Below, piece by piece: positions 35,606-46,832 of a DNA stretch of 64,000 nt (its first letter is position 1; each line of letters opens with the position of its first letter). Below the pieces are notes generated by a model, which was not told the DNA's origin, ran no database searches, and was given only the letters and a program-made list of their open reading frames with translations. The stretch lies in contig NC_073693.1 of NCBI RefSeq assembly GCF_029784155.1, forward strand, positions 288,272,875 to 288,336,874, in the 5' to 3' direction. The DNA comes from Uranotaenia lowii. Lineage: Eukaryota; Arthropoda; Insecta; Diptera; Culicidae. The position numbers and the translations under genes were made by a program.

Positions 35606-38600
35606 AAATAAAGAATGAATATTAAATACATTGAAAAAGTCGAACGGAATTCATCAATTTTGATTTATTACTCAAAACTATGAACAAAGCATTTCGAGTT
35701 CAATGATTTAAGGTGGATGTGAGTAGTCAATCAAGCTAAGCTAAGCTAAGCTAACTTGTATTAAGACATCATTTTCCTATTTCCATAGAGAAAACAGGAA
35801 ATCAAAGTGGTATGTACTGTAGTCAAAAATGCTCAATTCTAGCGTGAATTCACGTCACAAAAGTAATCGATCACAACACAAACAACTAATTTTTTTTAAT
35901 GAGCAGATTATATTTATTTTGATGGAAATTCAATTTGCGACCGTTTGCTACTACTTTTTTCATTTTTAAGTAAATTGGTCCATTTAATTGGACATATCTT
36001 AAAAGTCCGTAAAAACAATGTCTCGTCACGGTGAAATGTGTGTGATGCTATTTTTAAAAGCTATTTTTTAATAAATTAAAACTTAACATAAATTAATTGA
36101 AGAGAGAATAGTGAATAAAAAGTACGCAGGTGAATATTTGGAACTTAAAATGAAAATCGAATTTGATTTTGCTTAATTTTGTATGTCCTCTTTTTTGTTT
36201 GAAAATACAATTCTTAGTTATCTTAGTGTCTGTCACAGTTTACAGAATTTCTGTATTTTTCTATGGTTCTACAAATTTTCAGAGATGATTAAGACTGCTT
36301 CCCAACCCTCAAATGAATTAATTTCAACTGCTTATATTTTTGAGATTCTTGGGTTTTCTTTTGATAAGAAAAATTATTCAATTTAAAAAAAATCCCAATA
36401 TTATTCTCAAAACTGTATAATATGGCTTTTGAAATTGCGAAGTTTTTATTTGAATTTCCATGTTGTGATGCCAGATTTTTCTATTCAAAAGAATATTTAA
36501 GTTGTTCAAGCATTTTATCTCTGTTACAAGAATGAATCAGAGTCCTGGAACTCGAAGTCTTGATCTGAAATGAAAATAACAGATTAATCCAAAACCAGTT
36601 TATTTTTGCCATAAATTTGTTCTTTCATAAGTTGTTAGTGACTGGATTTTGTACTTTGATCTTTTCAAATATATTTCACTTACATGTTTCTGATAGTTCA
36701 TTAAAGATTTTCAAACAGTTGTTAAATTCTCAAAATTAAAAAAAAATCCCATTTCTTGATTAGTTTTTTGAATTTTTAAAATTTGAATTTAGAACCTAAT
36801 TAAAAGTCTTTAAATGTAACATTGAAAACAATCTCAGTTTCTGCCTCACATTTTTTTATCCCCTATCTGTTTGCATTGAATTCTGACATCTTAGAAAGAT
36901 GAGGTCTAGGTCTTTGGCTAGAGTGTCCTACCCGAAAATTCCCAAGAAGAGAAATAATCGGAAAATCTTGAATCCCGGGAAACGATAAAATATCACGTGA
37001 ATACCTGAAGTCAAGAAAACGTGCTAAATTACTTAAAAAAAATCAAATTGGAAAAATGGATAAGATTGAGCAAGGAAAATGTAGTTCCACCTTAATGTAT
37101 GGCTAAGACTGAAAGATTATTTTTTCTTTAAACTGGTTAATGCCCTGAATTTGATAAAAAAAATCATTTTTCATTCGAAAACTTATTGTTAAAGTCAAAA
37201 TCGACTAAGAATCTGTCAAATTCAAAAAAGAAACGGTACGGAAAAAAACTGAATGTTTTATTTTTCAACAATCATGATTTACAACTTCCGTTTCGCAAAC
37301 TGTTAATAGTAGCAAAATCAACGTCAAGAAAGATACATTTTGAAACAAACGGAAAGTTTTTTAAATAGTTAACGAGATTTCATGAAGAATCTGAAGTTTA
37401 GTTAACCAACTCCTATCGATTGTAGAAAATTTTTCTCAGTTATAAAATTTTGCAGTAAAAATCAGTCAAGTTTGTCAGTTGAAGTGATAAATTTTTGGCA
37501 GTTGGGTTTTATAACTGCTTATTGAATTTGAAGGCATTGAATAATTTTGAAATGTGTTGCAATATTACTACCTAAAGATAACTTATGAATGAAGTTTTCT
37601 TATGCAGTAAAGTGTGAAAATCTTCATTCTTGAGATGGACACTAGACCGCTTGCGAATGATTTTTTATGAAAACAAGAAATATCGAAAATTCGTTAATAA
37701 AGGTTTTCATTTTTAATAGTGAGAATGAACCAGATTTTGATAAATTACCACTTTAATTTATTTTTATAAATTGACATTTCTTTGGTCCATAGAAATTTTT
37801 TTTTATGTTATCATCGAGTCTAAAACTGTCGATGGAACAAAATTTTCTCTTCTCTTCCTTTCTCTACTGGGATATTTTTGAACTACATTTTCAGATTCAG
37901 CGTCCAATTTTACATTTAAAGTGATCTTCAGCTAAGTCAGTTCAAAAATGTTGAAAACTAGTAAAATTTTTAATTCAAAATTTCAAAAATCAAACAAATT
38001 GTTATTTTTTTTTTTCAATTCAAAGTTAATTGTGTCCACTATTACTCTAGAGATTTAAATGCATCATGGGTTATAGAAATCTTAATATTATTTTTGAAAT
38101 AGGTATCGAAATAAAGTTTTTGGAAACGAGAAAAAAAATTATAAACTCACGATTTTAAGAATGTTTATTCTCTTCTTAAAATTTGGAGTTTAAACATGAA
38201 AAATAACTGCACAACAACAAAATAAAGAGTTATTTAAGATAAGATTAAAAGAAAAATCTGATAACCCAAAAGGAGTCACATCTTTCAAACACTTTTTCAT
38301 TTTCTCTTGTAGCCTTTTGGAGACACGAGTAATTTTTTAAATTTCAGAAGAATTCATTGATAAAAGTTTATTTGCCTCCTAAAGAAACGAAAGCGTGTTA
38401 TACAAAAAGACAGATGGTTTTTTGATTGTTTGTTTAAAAATTTAAATATTTTTTGTTTGAATTAAGATATTAATGAACTATGGATTAAAAAAAACACAAA
38501 CCCAAACCTTCGGAAAGTATTAGAATTAAAATGTTCAATTTGTTATTTCTTCCTTTTACCAACATTTCAAACCAATAATCTTTTAGTTATGTTTTTACTT

Positions 38601-38932
38601 CTATAACATTTGCAAGGCGATTCTTGATTTTTTTTTTTAACTTCTACGATACTTACTTGAAATTGAGAACTTTGATATTGCACAAAATTGGTTCGGTACA
38701 AATGGTTTAAAAATTACTTTTTATGCATTCAAATAAACCTTTGCGCAACCATCTTTTTATATAGGTTTTAAATTTTATGCTGATTTTAACAAACACTGTT
38801 AAGTTTCTGTTGGGGAAATGCTCTTGTGTTGAACTAAATTGCTCAATTTGAAGCAATTTCGAACAACCAACCTAGCCATATGGATAAATTGATGGAAATT
38901 TTATTCGAGTTTTGAAATTTTTATTAGAGTTT
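35606..38932. other. AT-rich non-coding stretch
   Basis: No gene is supported over 3.3 kb. It starts with a few tandem AAGCT units (about 35736-35757). Frames at 36183-36386 and 37186-37368 are Lys/Phe/Ser-rich background frames. Confidence 0.4.
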
Positions 38933-39173
38933 GCCGCCGATCGTGGCCTAGAGGATAGCGATTGAGTCTTCTAAGCCAGAGGTCATGAGATCGAGTCTCG
39001 GTCACGGCATACATAGTACTCTTTCCGTGGGCTGGTGGTGTTAGCATTAGTAAGATGCTAGCTATTATATCCTTGAAAGATGTACACTTTAGTCTTAATT
39101 AGAATTTAGATCTCTTCAAAGAAACATGAAGTTTGACTGAGATCCTATATGTGTGTGTTCGTTAAAAAAAAAA
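38933..39173 (+). mobile_element. tRNA-derived SINE, family 1 (plus copy)
   Basis: Head GCCGCCGATCGTGGCCTAGAGG with B-box region GAGATCGAGTCTCGGTCACGGC-like sequence, a body, and tail GTTCGTTAAAAAAAAAA. It aligns along its whole length with the minus-strand copy at 3311-3543. No clear flanking duplication was found. Confidence 0.85.
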
Positions 39174-39271
39174 CTCAAGAAGCAAATCTGATAATGAGCT
39201 GAGCTAAAATGTGATCTTGAATTGAACATTTTAGTACTGAAAACATGATTAGTTCTAACATTATTAATCTC

Positions 39272-40009
39272 TTAAGGGGGGGGTAGGGTCTAACACTTTC
39301 AAAAAATCGATTTTTTTATTTTTTTATTTTCTTATTGTAAAACATTTCAAGAATGTTGTGTCAATTTTTCAAGTCAATTGAAGCAAAACTGTAGAAGTTA
39401 TAGGCCTTTATCTCCTCCTATCTAATACTGCAAGAAAGCAAGAGCAGAAACTTCAAACGCGTTTTTCTCGAAAGCACATTTTTAAAGTCCGTGGACATCG
39501 TCATTTGAAAACAACTTATCCGATTCTTTTCAAATTTGGAACATATTTTCTACATATAAAATACCAGACCCCAACGTTTTGCTTTTTTGATTTTTTTTAC
39601 TTTGGGGAGATTTTAGAGGTGAAAAATGGTGGATTTTTGAGTGAAAAATCGTAGTTTTTACTTCAAACAGCCACAAAAACTTCATAAAAATATTTTTAAG
39701 TAAAATAAAAACGTTGGGGTCCAGAAAAACATCTATTAAAAATGTTTTGCTCTGATTTTTTGACTTCAGATTATTCTGTGCTGAGATACAGTGTCCACCG
39801 CAAATCCTGTTTTCTAAAAGGCATCCTCGAAAATGCTCCGTCACCGGCTCATTTTTCAATATTTTTCTACGAAAAAATTACTTAATGTTCTTTTAACAAT
39901 GCTTTGTATAATGCAAAAAATTTGAATACATTTGTTTGAACGATAGCTCTAGAAAAAAATCGTGAAAATGGTGTTTTTTTTATACCCGTTAGACCCTACC
40001 CCCCCTTAA
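39272..40009. mobile_element. TTAA-flanked non-autonomous element (piggyBac-like?)
   Basis: TTAA followed by GGGGGGGGTAGGGTCTAAC at the left, and GTTAGACCCTACCCCCCC followed by TTAA at the right, form nearly perfect inverted ends. A TTAA duplication is the hallmark of piggyBac-type transposition. The interior (738 bp overall) has no transposase. The minus frame at 39530-39859 shows no catalytic motif. Confidence 0.82.
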
Positions 40010-42546
40010 TCATGTACTTTTTAAAACTGCGAAAACTTAAATTGGTAGCCAACTGGAAAGTTTTTCATGTATAAAATGATTTTTTTAACGTTACAGAAAC
40101 TAAAGAGGAAAGTCTGCGATATCATGCAACATTTTTCAACTTCATTGACTTCTCAAAAATCACAGATTACTTCAACTTCAATGGCTTCTTCACAGATTAT
40201 CCTACGACATAAACTTCAAAAGTTTGAAGGTTGATGGGACATCACATTTACGTAGTAAGTATCATCACTCAAAAACTTGCATTTTCCAGAAAAAGGGGTA
40301 GCTTGCAATAAACATTTTTTTAAATGAAATTGTAACTGAAAACCTATGAAAACTTAAAGTTTTTGACAAACTCGTGACGCCATAAAGGCCGAAATTCGAA
40401 AAATCAACAATTGCTGTACATTTGTTTTTATTCGAACCAAATATTACATCTTTTCTGTCCCTGAAGATCATGTAAGGTAGAAAATAAGGGTGTTGCATAC
40501 ATCAAGGGGTAAAAATTTGAATGATAAAATCTGCTACCTACTTGAAATTTGACAACAAATGTTAGGATGGAGAAATAATAGTAGTAAGAAACGTGTGTTG
40601 CAAAACAATCATATTTCAGCGTGTGTTAACGAAATTTACAGGGCGCACGACTTGAAAACTGCGTGTAAAGCATAAGGCAGCACACCTAGTGGTCTATTTT
40701 GGAAGCTACTAGTTCAACTCAAGGTATAAAATAATTCAAGTCAAGATCATATATTAACTATAGAAAAAATATGTTATTGAATATTTTTACGAAAAAAAAA
40801 ACTCGCTACTAAATACCCGACTTTTTATTTTGAGTTATCTTTACTACCATATTATTCATGGAAAAGCTGATCATATCGGTCAAGAGAAACATAAATAAAG
40901 CAGATAATGAGTTTTTCAATCTGCAAAGAATATTTCTTCGTTCAATAAATTCCAGCTAAAATAATGAAATACATAAAAGGATTTTGAAAAAGTAGTTCTT
41001 TAATATTTCTATGAGATTCATATTTTAAATTAGCTGGGACCTTAGATGAAGTGTACAGTTTTTTTTAATTTTAATTTTTTTTAAAATTTTTTTTAAATTA
41101 AAATTAATTATTTTAAACTACATGTTCGGATTTACAATTCATCGTTTTAACTTCCTCTATTCTACTCTTCCAGCTCTCGCAACACGACTCATAAAGGTTC
41201 ATCAACAAATATTCAACTCATTACCGAACTCTTTACTGAACCATCTACTTTTTTTCCATCTCATTTCTCTTATAACTATTCAACTCAAGATCAGATTTCG
41301 GCTAGTTCTACTCAAAACCGTTTACCCTATTTTGTTATAATTTATTTTCAATTATTTTTCTAGGATTGATCAATTGTTCATAATCAGATGCTGAGCAAAT
41401 TCACAAAATGTTTATTAGGCTGATATTTCAGTAATCGGGGTAGAGCTCCACAGTATAAGAATTGATTTTCATCAGGATATTCAGGCATTAACTCTCTGGA
41501 GCCTATCTTCCTGATCTCGAAAAAAATAAGAGCATGACCGTAGGAACGGGAGGGTGTGTTGGTTTGGGGATTAACCCCCCCATAAGGTCCAGAAAAACAC
41601 GCGATGTATTCTACTCTACACTGAAAATTTTTATTTCTTAAACAAGTTTTGGTCATTGAGTAAAGTTATTCCTTTGTTACAATCTTAATTCAGATACAAT
41701 GCGAAAACCTCGAAAACTAATCCCCAGTTTTGAATTCTGCTTCAGTTTTCAAAATTTTCTTGCTTTTTGACAGAAATTTGTTTCTTTAAATTAAATTTTT
41801 AATAAGATTATACTCATTCTAGAGGTTTTAGTTCCATATTATTTAAATCTAAATTGCATTTTAGTTTTCATATTTCGGATTCTGCATGCATGCAGGTTGG
41901 GATTTTTGATTTTCGGAACGAATTGAATTGAAAACTGTTTTGTAATCGATCAAATTTGGTTTTCATTTCATTTAAAATTATAAACGTGATTTTCGAAACT
42001 CATATGCATTTTCAATATTTAGATGATAATTTTCCAAATTTTTAAAAACATATAAAATTAGAAACCATCTTAGGTTTTTTAATCAAAGTTTTCAAACTCA
42101 ATTCCATAAAAACACAATTGAAAAAATGATTGAAACTTGAATCATATTCATTTTTTTATTTTCATTTTATTTTAAATTTGCAAGTCGTATGAAAGTTAAA
42201 ATAAAAATAATGAACTCGGATTGAAACCCAAAACATCAGAATTGAAATTATAGGTTTATTGTTGAGAGTCTAAAACAAATTTCAATTCTTGGTTTGTAAA
42301 GGAAATGCTAATTTGCAATCAAAATTTAAGAATAGTTATTTTTATGCTTCAGAAATTGCATTGAAATTCGGAAACAACACTAAAATTCAAATTCTGAGGT
42401 CAGGTGCAGAATGAAAATTTAGAAATAATTTTCAAAATGTTCATTCAGATTCAGCTCGTCATGAGTTTCACAATAAAAAAAAATTATTAAAATGACTTTT
42501 TCATTGGGGAATTTATCTTATAAGAGATCGTATAATTTTAATTTTG
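40010..42546. other. AT-rich non-coding stretch
   Basis: No gene is supported. It contains a short G/C-run dispersed motif at 41535-41600. An A/T palindromic tract lies around 41060-41110. Confidence 0.4.
41535..41600 (+). repeat. Short dispersed G/C-run repeat, copy A
   Basis: CATGACCGTAGGAACGGGAG, a G-rich tract, then GATTAACCCCCCCATAAGG and TCCAGAAA. The same order of words is found at 55718-55780, and inverted at 63340-63435. Confidence 0.65.
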
Positions 42547-42554
42547 GTTGTTAG

Positions 42555-43612
42555 TAGAGATGCACGAATATTCGATCAGCAGAATACCTCCAAAAAACCG
42601 TGAAGCCGGCTCACCGAATAGTTGATTTAAGTATTCGGCCGAATATTTATTTTGTTAAATTTTAAACAATAACAGACTTGTCAAATTTTTCAATAGAATT
42701 CAAAGCCACAAAATCATCAAAACCTTCTGATTTCAGTAAAACATCTTAGGTGTATCCATGTTTATTTCACTGTAGATAGCTTTACACATTAATTTTCGTT
42801 TATTCCAGATTTTCTGGATATATCCAGGCTTACCCAATTCGATAATGGCCAGATATTGTTCGAAACTCTCCGGATTTTGAACGGGTTTATTCAGATGATT
42901 TATCCTATAAAAACTCGAACTTCTCTTCGATTTTTTTTAGATTTAGTGTTCAAAATAGAGTTTTTGGAGTTATTTTAAAATGATCATAAATTTTTTTTAA
43001 TACTCAGATAAGCCTTTAAACACTTCTGAGTGATTCGACGATAACATGGAATTTTAAGGAATTTTCTTTCTTTTTCCTCTTTTCTGTTTGAAAATAATGC
43101 CTAGATTCTGTTCAGATATGCTCTTTTTTCTACAAACTTTTCAAAAAATCGTCCAGACCTGTCCATGTGGGTACGTGTGTAAGAATGTATGGTATGCTTA
43201 AGGTTAGAGATCATCGTTCTTATTGGCAATTATCTTGTAGACATGCTGATTCGATATAAAATAAGCGATTTTAACACTAACTATTTTGACATGTTTTGTT
43301 CCGATGAACATCCAATCTCTTTAGTGATAAAAGTCCTAGAAGCGACAAGTCAGCTTCAGCTATTGGTGTAATTTTTAAAAATTAAATAGACCCCTACTTA
43401 AAAAAGATCTGATAAATTATATGTACTTCTCGTTGAAAATATTAGACTCAAAAACAAAAGGAGCATTACTATGGAAGAAATAGAAGAAAAATTGAATTAT
43501 GGCTTTTTTATTACTTCAAAAAAACTCATGAGAACATTCGACCGAATAGTTGAAAAGGTCAATATTCGGTATTCGGCCGTTCACCGAATATTCACTATTC
43601 GGTACATCTCTA
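42555..43612. mobile_element. hAT-like non-autonomous element
   Basis: The ends are TAGAGATGCACGAATATTCG and the complement of TAGAGATGTACCGAATAG. Many ATTCGG/CCGAATA words are clustered near both termini. The 8-bp flanks GTTGTTAG (42547-42554) and ATTGTTAG (43613-43620) match at 7 of 8 positions. TAGAGATG ends with an 8-bp duplication fit hAT. The 1058-bp interior has no intact transposase. Confidence 0.8.
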
Positions 43613-43620
43613 ATTGTTAG

Positions 43621-46330
43621 TTTGATTTCAAAATATCAAATTCTTCATCAAGTCATTTTGAAAATATAATTCGGTAAACATTACAAATTTAATGTAAAAT
43701 TCGAGTTTTTTTTTGTCATTTTTTAAGGAAAATGTGATTTTTTTTAAATCATCTTCAGGGTTTTAATTGTGGAGTAAATGTTTGATGAAAAATATTTACT
43801 GTTATCCAGTAAACCAATTGCTGGGAATTCCATATTATTGTGTTTTGTTTAACATTGCAGTTGCAGTTTTAACATCAAACTTCTGGTTCTTCCTACGTCC
43901 CTGAATAAGCGACTCACCTTTTCCCTAGCATGTAGAATGTTCTTTTGCTTTTCGCTCGATCCATGTTAACTCTATAATAAACTAATCATTTTCCTTAGCA
44001 TTAACAAGTGTCTAAGCGTGAACACATCTTTTGATTGTCATAATCTATAGCTTTGAAAATTTCCTGGAACGAAAAAAAATCCATCGACTTAACTTGCTCG
44101 AAATGGTGCCTTTTTTGTTGTTTTGGTAATAGTTGTTTCAAGAAACAGCTCAAATTGTCATTTTTATCACTGTAGGTGACAATTTTGTTATCATCTTTTT
44201 TCTTAAATTCTCAATTTGAACCAATTTCAGACTAAAAACATATATTTGTACCAAAACCCATTTTTACTTAATATCCTAAATAATAGTAAAATAAATGTAA
44301 AAGCAATATCTCCTTTTGTCATTTCGACTATTCAGTGCAAAATGATTTCCAATTGTAAGCATTGTTCGATTACTTTTCTTAATAACTCACAGAAACTGAT
44401 CGTTATTAATCTGAATCCTCAAGACTTTTAGTTATTACTTAGATAGAACCATTCCTGCTGACTACTCAGCATGAGTGGCCCGACTATTTTATAAGCCGGA
44501 TCGGACCCATCATTTGATGTCCGTCGTAAATCTTTCCGGAGGAACAAAATTAATTACTTTTGCTCTCCAGATCAACCCCATTAACGAAGAGCTCCCGCCA
44601 GTTGCTAGTATGGCAGTAACAAATGACTTTTTCATTTCATATCGGCTACACTACTAAATAAGAGGAGTCATATTTTCAAGATGTTGGTTGGTTCGAATGA
44701 AAAGCTACAGACTGAAACTAAATTAAAAAGCTATCGACTTTCAAGCTGACCATTTTATAGTTACTAACAAGGGAGGGTGAACTTTTTGATTCTCCAAAAT
44801 AAAATATAAAAACCTCATTTCTGCCACATCATAAGAGAACTAAATTTTTTACGAGTTTTCCGCACCGATTGTCGCTTGCCTTCTAGAAGGGGCCCAAGCA
44901 AGATAAGAAATGGAAGCGGAAAACTTCCTTACAAACGACCCACTTGACTTTCTCCCGGATTGCCATTCGGATTTTGCCCTCTGATGAGCCTTGACTCTTC
45001 GAATTACTTCAAAAATATCTAAAATTACATCGTATACTTAGAGCGTAGGTTTTTGGAGAACGCAGCAAAGACGACGACTTCTGCTGGGTTTGAAAGTTTG
45101 CAACAATCCATCAAAAATGTTGAAAACGATGGAAGAAAGTCTCTCGGAACATTTTCGAAAAAGAGGGTTCTGCTGCAATGCTCTGATTCCGTCTCGGGCT
45201 CGGTTTTGTCCGGTTGCAGAATTTCAGGGGTAATCATTTTGGCCCGAAAGTGATTCTCGTTCCATATCATCTTAATCTTGTTATCCAACCAAGTGCAAGA
45301 AATAAAAAAAGAGTGAAAGGAGAAGAGAAACCGCAACATAAAAATTGTACTTTTCCTCGACACCGAAAGCCCGGAGATTTTATCCATTTGGAAATGTTTC
45401 TCGAGAGCCATCAGAGTGAAATTTTTTTATGGCAAAAAGGTTGACTCCGGGTCCGGGTTTGATAGCTGTTGTTGCTGCTGCAGTTTGGTCAACTGGGGAA
45501 GAAAATGATGGACTTTTGAGTTCTGAAATACTTTTAACGAGTTTTCTTTGTTGCAACTGAACCGGGTAGAGGTAGTTAGTTTTTCCTAGCAAAAAAGCTT
45601 AACAAGCCTCAGGAAAACGAATAAAAGTCAATTTCCGGAGGTTGGAAAACAGCAATGCAACAATGAACTCATCGTTAGTAAAATTGATGATAGAAATAAA
45701 TTTAAAAAAAAACCATAAGCATACATAAGAATTAAAATTTGATTTAATTATTTTTTTTAAAAAGAGATTTGCAATTAAATTATACTTTAATGTTTTTTTT
45801 TTTTTCAATGGATCGAATAAATAAACTAGTAGGTACCAGCGTGGCCGTAGAAGAAATTTTTTTAATGAACCTGAACTCAGTAAAACGATAAAGATATTGC
45901 AAAAACGATGGACTTTAAAGAAAGTAATTGAATGCTTTTTATAAAGTTTTTAGGGTATAATATCAGTAAAAATCTTTCTAAAAATGAATAACAATAAAAA
46001 AAAATAAAAACAATATTCGGTTTTAAGGAATTTTCAAACATAAAATGACAAAGAAATATGAGACACAAGTTTTCGTTGAAGCTTTCTATGCTGTTCCTTA
46101 AATATCCATTCAAATTTATGTTATTGTAATTAAAATTTGATAATGTTCCTCTGACCACAATTATTTTTTACCAATTTTGATGATTATAGATTCTTTTTGT
46201 AAATTATTTATTCCAGTTTTCCAACTTTTCAAATCAAGGTCAATATAGTTTAGTAAATTCCCTGTGATCAACTACGATTGAAAAAAAGTCCCAAAAATAA
46301 TCTCTATGCAAAATACTAATAACTTATAGC
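43621..46330. other. Non-coding stretch with GC-richer part
   Basis: From about 43880 to 45600 the composition is less AT-rich. Frames at 44216-44657 and the 128-codon minus frame at 45025-45411 have no recognisable domain. I see no supported gene. Confidence 0.4.
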
Positions 46331-46335
46331 AGTTT
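46331..46335. repeat. Target-site duplication AGTTT (left)
   Basis: AGTTT directly abuts the 3' LTR and is repeated exactly at 53095-53099 next to the 5' LTR. This fixes both element ends. Confidence 0.93.
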
Positions 46336-46832
46336 TGTTCGGATTTTGAACGAAACGATTTTTGAAATCTACTATTTTTTGTGTGTAGATCAAAACTAAA
46401 ATACAAATTTTATTGTTACTCATTGTAGGGCTTCAATTTATAAGAAATTACTCACGATAAGTTTCGAACCTCGTGCAGAGTTTTACACTGCCTTTCTGAA
46501 TCTAGCTTATGAATCTCGCTTAAATCGTATCTCCTACGGAACCAAAACTAGTCAAATCGAGATCTATTTAGATAGGTTTAATTTTACTTACGGTCGATTA
46601 TACAATATTAACTGTAACTCAATCTGTGATAACTTTCACCTGTGATACTAGATTTAAGCAATAGGATAAGTAGGAACAATTTTTAATTCAATGGCTGCAC
46701 TTGTTAACTACGCATCAATTTTGCAAATCATTGTACGAATGACAGGAGAAATCTTTAACGTCTCAGCTAAACTTCATTGGCGCCTGCTTGTAAGTTATTC
46801 GATAGGTGTTAGCTGCTCGGCGGTTCCCAACA
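46336..46832 (-). repeat. 3' LTR of the BEL/Pao element
   Basis: This is the second 497-bp copy, offset exactly 6262 bp from the first. No mismatch to the 5' LTR was seen. Its first 38 bp encode the C-terminal residues of the polyprotein and its TAA stop codon (46797-46795). A minus-strand AATAAA lies at 46414-46409. Confidence 0.95.

Noticed and set aside
38933..39010. A second tRNA gene
   Set aside because: Same argument: it is a repeated SINE head with a copy at 3311-3543, and no cloverleaf was found.
39530..39859. 109-codon minus-strand frame as a piggyBac transposase fragment
   Set aside because: No DDD motif or Cys-rich tail. It is simply an open stretch inside a non-autonomous element.
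45025..45411. 128-codon minus-strand frame as a possible host gene
   Set aside because: No recognisable domain, an overlapping plus-strand frame of similar quality, and no splice or poly(A) context.
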